Assembly: GCF_901709675.1 (NCBI RefSeq) | Contig: NC_051088.1 | Span: forward strand, 2,714,664 to 2,778,663 | Length of the DNA stretch: 64,000 nt | Source: Syngnathus acus | Lineage: Eukaryota; Chordata; Actinopteri; Syngnathiformes; Syngnathidae | Reading direction: 5' to 3' | Shown: piece after piece, positions 59,946 to 64,000 of the stretch | Layout: the number at the start of each line of letters is the position of its first letter | Position numbering within the stretch: the first letter of the stretch is position 1 | Program-made: the position numbers and the translations under genes | The notes under the pieces: generated by a model | What the model saw: the letters and a program-made list of their open reading frames with translations, nothing else | The model's database searches: none | Told to the model about the DNA's origin: nothing

Positions 59946-61170
59946 GCACTTTCGGCGCAGCACAAATGCCCTGTCGGCGCTGCGCCCTCTCGGCGCAGCG
60001 CACGCCTGCAATCTCGGCGGACCCTCGGCGCGCCCTCTCGGCGTGGAGTACTCTCGGCGCGGACCCAACTCGGCGCGGCCCCCTCTCGGCGCTGCGCTGA
60101 GAGGGCCCGTGCGTTGCGCCGAGAGGTCAATGCACCAAGAGGGCAATGCGCGGCGAGGGCGCGTGCGCTGCACCGAGAGGGCAATGCGCCAACTCCTGCC
60201 GCGGCGCCCTCTCGGCGCGGTGCCCTCTCGGCGCTGTGCAGCGTCCTCTTAGCGCTGTGCGACGCAGCGCCCTCTCGGTGCTCCCTCTTGGTGCAGCGCT
60301 AGCGGCGAAGCACTCCCAGCGCGCGCGCCCTCTCTGCACAGGGCCCTCTTGGCACATTTCCGTCCGACTGCACCATTTTTGTCCGATCGCGCAACTGCAG
60401 CGCACTACTGACCGAACAACCGTAGCGCGCCGCAGACGGCACAACTGCAACGCGCCCTTCGCATTATTGTGACAGAGGCGTCGCAGGAATTTAGAATCCT
60501 GATGGACTTTCCCAATTTTAAATGGACCTCAGTGCGCAGGGAGGTTAATTTGATCCGATCGCGCATCCGCGGCGCGCCGGACGCTCACTGTCACAGAGCC
60601 GTCGCTGAGCTCTCCGCGCAGCGCACCCTCGGCCCGCCTTCACGGCGCAGCACGCACAGCAAGTGCAGCGCGCGCTGCACTTGCAGCGCGGCGACCTCTC
60701 GGCGTGGCGACTTCTTGGCGTCCTTGCGGCGTCCTCGAGGCGTTCTCTCTGCTACGCGGCGCCCTCTCGGTGCGACGGAGCGCTCTCTCGGCGCAGCGCC
60801 ATCTCAGCGCGGCGCCCTCTCTGCGCGGCACACCCTCGGCCCACTCTCTCGGCGCAGCGTGCGTGCGCTCTCGGCGCAGCGCGCACCCCCTTGGCGCGGT
60901 GCCCTCTAGGCGCGGCGACCTCACGGCGTAGCACCCTCTCAACGCAGCGCGCCACCCTCGCGGCGCGGCACAGCGCCCCCTTGGCGCGGCGCCTTCTCGG
61001 TGCGGCGCCCTCTCGGCGCAGCGCGCGTGCCCTGTTGGCGCTGCGCCCTCCCGGCGCTGCGCGAAGGGGGGGGCCCTCTCGGTGCTCCTTCTCGGTGCAG
61101 CGCACGTGGCGACGTGCTCGCAGGGCGCGCGCCCTTTCGGCACAGGGCGCTCTCCGCACATTTTCGTCCG
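59946..61170. repeat. GC-rich array of GGCGC/CTCTC repeats in both orientations
   Basis: About 1.2 kb of imperfect short units such as GCGCCCTCTCGGCGC, mixed with the reverse complement (GCGCCGAGAGGGC) at 60095-60190. It includes a related TA-target element body at 60375-60600. Long open frames in all frames are composition artefacts. Confidence 0.85.
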
Positions 61171-61400
61171 ACCGCGCCAATTTTGTCCGATCGCACAACT
61201 GCAGCGCGCCGCAGACGGCGCAACTGCAGCGCGTTGGTCGCATTATTGTGACAGAGGCGTCGCTGAAATTTTGAAAATATTTTCAGTCCTGATGTACTTT
61301 CCAAAATTTAAATGGACCTCAGTTCGCAGGGAGCTTAATTTGGTCTGATCACGCAACTGCAGCGCGCCGGACGCTCACTGTCGCTGACACAAGTAGAAAA
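61171..61400 (+). mobile_element. TA-target (CAGTGGAGCC family) element body fragment
   Basis: Contains the GTCCGATCGCACAACTGCAG, TTTTGAAAATATTT and AAATGGACCTCAGTTCGCAG blocks of that family but no termini. Confidence 0.75.
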
Positions 61401-61431
61401 TATCTTACATCCAGGCGGGAGAGGATGATTT

Positions 61432-61720
61432 CAGAGGCGTAGCCAGGAATTTTTCCAGTAGGGGCGCACGCCCACAGGAAAAAAAATCGAACATCACCCA
61501 CGCCGTTCGCTGATCGCTAAAACAACATCCGGGTCCGGGAGGCAAACGGTGAATGGATAACATCGCGCACATAGAATAGCGCAAGCACATTCGCGCAAGA
61601 CCGAAAGAAAAAAACGGCATGAAAATGAAGAATCGAAAAAGCTCGATTTTTTTCAACCGGGGCGCAGGGAGTCCTAACTGGGGCACTGCCCCGGCTCGCC
61701 CCGTCTTGGCTACGCCTCTG
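61432..61720. mobile_element. hAT-type MITE (CAGAGGCGTAGCC termini)
   Basis: Inverted ends CAGAGGCGTAGCCAGG and CTTGGCTACGCCTCTG. The perfect 8-base duplication GATGATTT is at 61424-61431 and 61721-61728. Confidence 0.9.
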
Positions 61721-61728
61721 GATGATTT

Positions 61729-62220
61729 GTCGGCATTTCCGTCCGACCGTGCAACCGCAGCGCGCCGGACGCATTATGGTTACATTGCCAAAACTAAGCA
61801 AATATTCCAAAAGTCGGGATTTACTTGCCAAAATCTGAGTGGACACACAGGAGTTGAAACAATAACACCATTACCTCGAACCATCACGGCAGAGCCTCAA
61901 TTTATTTTGTATGTTAATGATAGGCTACCGGATTGCTGTCTCCTGGTCGTTCCCCTCCGCTGCTCCCTGCTCTCGCCTGGAGGACCTTTGTTGGTGAGCA
62001 TCTGGAGAAAGGCTGTTGAATGGGATCCATTACTGCTGGGCCCCGTGCTTCAGCGACTGTACTTGGGGCATGAACACAGTCCGCAGGGAAGGCTTTGTTG
62101 CTATAGCGGGGGTGAAGGGACAGATGAATAGGCATAGAGATGGATACAGTTTGCATACCCCACAACAAGTTTCACAATTTAGAGTTTGACCCAAAGGTTG
62201 GTTGAAAAATAAAAGTATTA
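61729..62220. other. unassigned; short GC-rich repeat remnant at its start
   Basis: 61740-61780 is a last remnant of the GCGC-type repeat. The rest is not recognised. Confidence 0.4.
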
Positions 62221-62225
62221 TTTTT

Positions 62226-62640
62226 TTTATTTACAGCTTCTTCCCCCAGGCTGTCGCTCTGATGAACTCACACCACTCTTAGAGTCTCAGTCATTGCTGT
62301 GCAATAACATCCTGCTCTCCACACCTTTTTTGAATTGTCTACATTATTTGTACTATGTGTCCTCTCTGCATCCATTACAGCCTGGTCATCCTGGAAGAGC
62401 GATCCTCCCATCTGTGGTCTCTTCTCAAGGTTTCTCATTTCCCCTAGTTGGAGTTTTGAGTTTTTCCTTGCCCTCCTGGGAGTTTAAGATCAGGGGATGT
62501 TTGAGAATATTTGTCATTTTTCACACGTCCTGAGTGTTGTTAGTCACCTAAATGTTGAACAGAGGCTGTGATGTACCGAAGTCAAATTCCTTGTTTGGCA
62601 CGCTCAAACATGGCGAATAAAAATTCTTGAATCTTGAATC
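62226..62640 (+). mobile_element. LINE 3' end fragment with (TTGAATC)n tail
   Basis: CTTCCCCCAGGCTGTCGCTC and TTTTTCCTTGCCCTCCTGGG are common 3' sequences of fish L2-type elements. The tail is TTCTTGAATCTTGAATCTT. Confidence 0.65.
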
Positions 62641-62659
62641 TTAATCTTTATTTTTTTTG

Positions 62660-63310
62660 TCCCCTCCGTGAGTCGTCACCTTATTGTGGTGGAGGGGTTT
62701 GCGTGCCCCTATGATCCTAGGAGCCATGTTGTCTGGGGCTTCATGCCCCTGGTAGGGTCACCCATGGCAAAAGGGTCCTAGGTGAGGGGCCAGACAAAGC
62801 ACGGCTCAGAAGACCCCTTATGATGAATAAAATATATGGACTTAGTTTTCCCTCGCCCGGACGCGGGTCACCGGGGCCCCCCTCTGGAGCCATGCCTGGA
62901 GGTGGGGCTCGAAGGCGAGCGCCTAGTGGCCGGGCCTTCGTCCATGGGGCCCAGCCGGGCACATCCCGAAAAGAAAACGTGGGTCCCCCTTCCCATGGGC
63001 TCACCACCTGTAGGAGGGGCCAAAGGGGTCGGGTGCAAAGCGAGCTGGGCGGCGGCCAAAGGCAGGGACCTTAGCGGTCTGATCCCTGGCTGCAGAAGCT
63101 GGCTCTTGGGACATGGAATGTCACCTCTCTGGCTGGAAAGGAGCCCAAGCTGGTGTGTGAGACAGAAAAGTTCCGACTAGACATAGTCAGACTTGCCTCC
63201 ACACATAGTTTGGGGTTTGGTACAAGCCCTCTCGAGAGGCGCTGCACTCTCTTCCACTCTGGAGTTGCCCACGGTGAGAGGCGTCGAGCAGGTGTGGGCA
63301 TACTTAGGTT
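62660..63310 (+). pseudogene. RTE-like LINE 5' region with endonuclease start
   Basis: After a GC-rich 5' part (CACCTTATTGTGGTGGAGGG), the frame at about 63100 reads LALGTWNVTSLAGKEPKLVC, the first motif of the apurinic endonuclease domain of fish RTE-type LINEs. SGVAHGERRRAGVGIL follows. The element stops there, so it is 3'-truncated. Confidence 0.75.
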
Positions 63311-63760
63311 GGTTGGTTGGTTGGTTTATTGTTTAGCACATATTATTACAGCAATAACAGTGCAAGGAGGGAGACGAAGCCTAGGGCTTGTAGAGAGCTC
63401 CACTCCTGTTATATATACAAACAAAGTGCAAAACAAACAAAGTGCTGTGTAGTCAAATGTCACTCAAGTGTTTAAAAAATATAGGTAAATAAACAAAAGC
63501 ATAACAAGCTAAATATTAATTCATCATATTTATATATGCATATATACAATTGTGTTTGTATACATACATAAACGGGTACACTATACAAAATAAGAAACAA
63601 GCGGGACAAAATGGATACTTAGCGATATTGACGCAATCAAAGAGACACCAGGTAGGAATAGCTAAAAGGGAACAGAAAAACTGCAAATAGAAAATAACAA
63701 AACAAGGAAGAATCAGAGTATAAATTGTGTTTTAAGTTGATGTTCTTAGTATGGATCATA
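63311..63760. other. unassigned AT-rich sequence
   Basis: A GGTT run at 63306-63330. No gene recognised. Confidence 0.45.
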
Positions 63761-63769
63761 TATAATAGT

Positions 63770-63857
63770 ATATAATATATAAGTCGCTCCTTATTATAAG
63801 TCGCCCCCCCACCCAAACTATGAATAAAACCGCGACTTATAGACCGAAAATTACGGT
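63770..63857. mobile_element. TACCGT-terminus MITE fragment
   Basis: AAGTCGCTCC, ATAAGTCGCCCCCCCACCCA and the terminus CCGAAAATTACGGTA match the family at 7475. The left terminus is missing. Confidence 0.65.
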
Positions 63858-64000
63858 ATTTACTTTACCAATTGACAGTAGTGAATAATTTCTAAACAGT
63901 GGTGCCGATGGTTCATATCTATTTGAAAATGAGATCATTCTTAGGAACTTCTTTTGTATGATGAGTAATTTGTTGAGGTATGTTGGATATGTGGCTGCCC

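Noticed and set aside
59874-61348. Many long Arg/Ala-rich open frames on both strands
   Set aside because: GC-rich repeat without stop codons in any frame; composition artefact, no domains.

Overview
The window is teleost fish DNA. This is inferred from vertebrate-type split genes, a very dense load of fish-type transposons (Tc1, hAT, TA-target MITEs, L2- and RTE-like LINEs, tRNA-derived SINEs with TGGA tails, a copia element) and long CA, TA and TGGA microsatellites. The species cannot be named from the sequence.

Positions 1-33169 (+ strand) hold the 3' half of a voltage-gated sodium channel alpha subunit. Eight exons were found, all with matching splice phases. They run from domain III S1-S3 (1-146), through III S4, III S5-pore, III S6, the IFM inactivation gate and domain IV, to a C-terminal tail with an EF-like region and an IQ motif. 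The LPSYDSV motif and the final ESKC residues identify the Nav1.6 (scn8a) paralogue. Two special splicing features are visible. One is a 76-base AT-AC intron just before the inactivation gate. The other is a likely in-frame-stop alternative exon (11759-11841) upstream of the domain III S4 exon, which is flanked by RBFOX-type GCATG motifs. The introns are packed with transposons. The 3' UTR probably runs to about 36.6 kb and contains a (CA)n and a (TGGA)n tract.

A compact, apparently intact gene lies on the - strand at 40244-40920: TATA box, 5' UTR exon, signal-peptide exon, hormone exon and terminal exon. It encodes a 93-residue prohormone. A 29-residue glucagon-like peptide is cut out by KR sites on both sides. 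It most resembles the glucagon-related peptide (GCRP/GCGL) of non-mammalian vertebrates. From 41.7 to 45.5 kb there is a nested stack of at least three DNA transposons.

The last two coding exons of an unrecognised Pro/Ser-rich protein lie on the + strand at 48350-49179. Everything further right (49.2-64 kb) looks like transposon graveyard: SINEs, L2-like and RTE-like LINE pieces, a decayed Ty1/copia element split by LINE sequence, and a 1.2 kb GC-rich array of short GGCGC-type repeats in both orientations. No host gene was recognised there.
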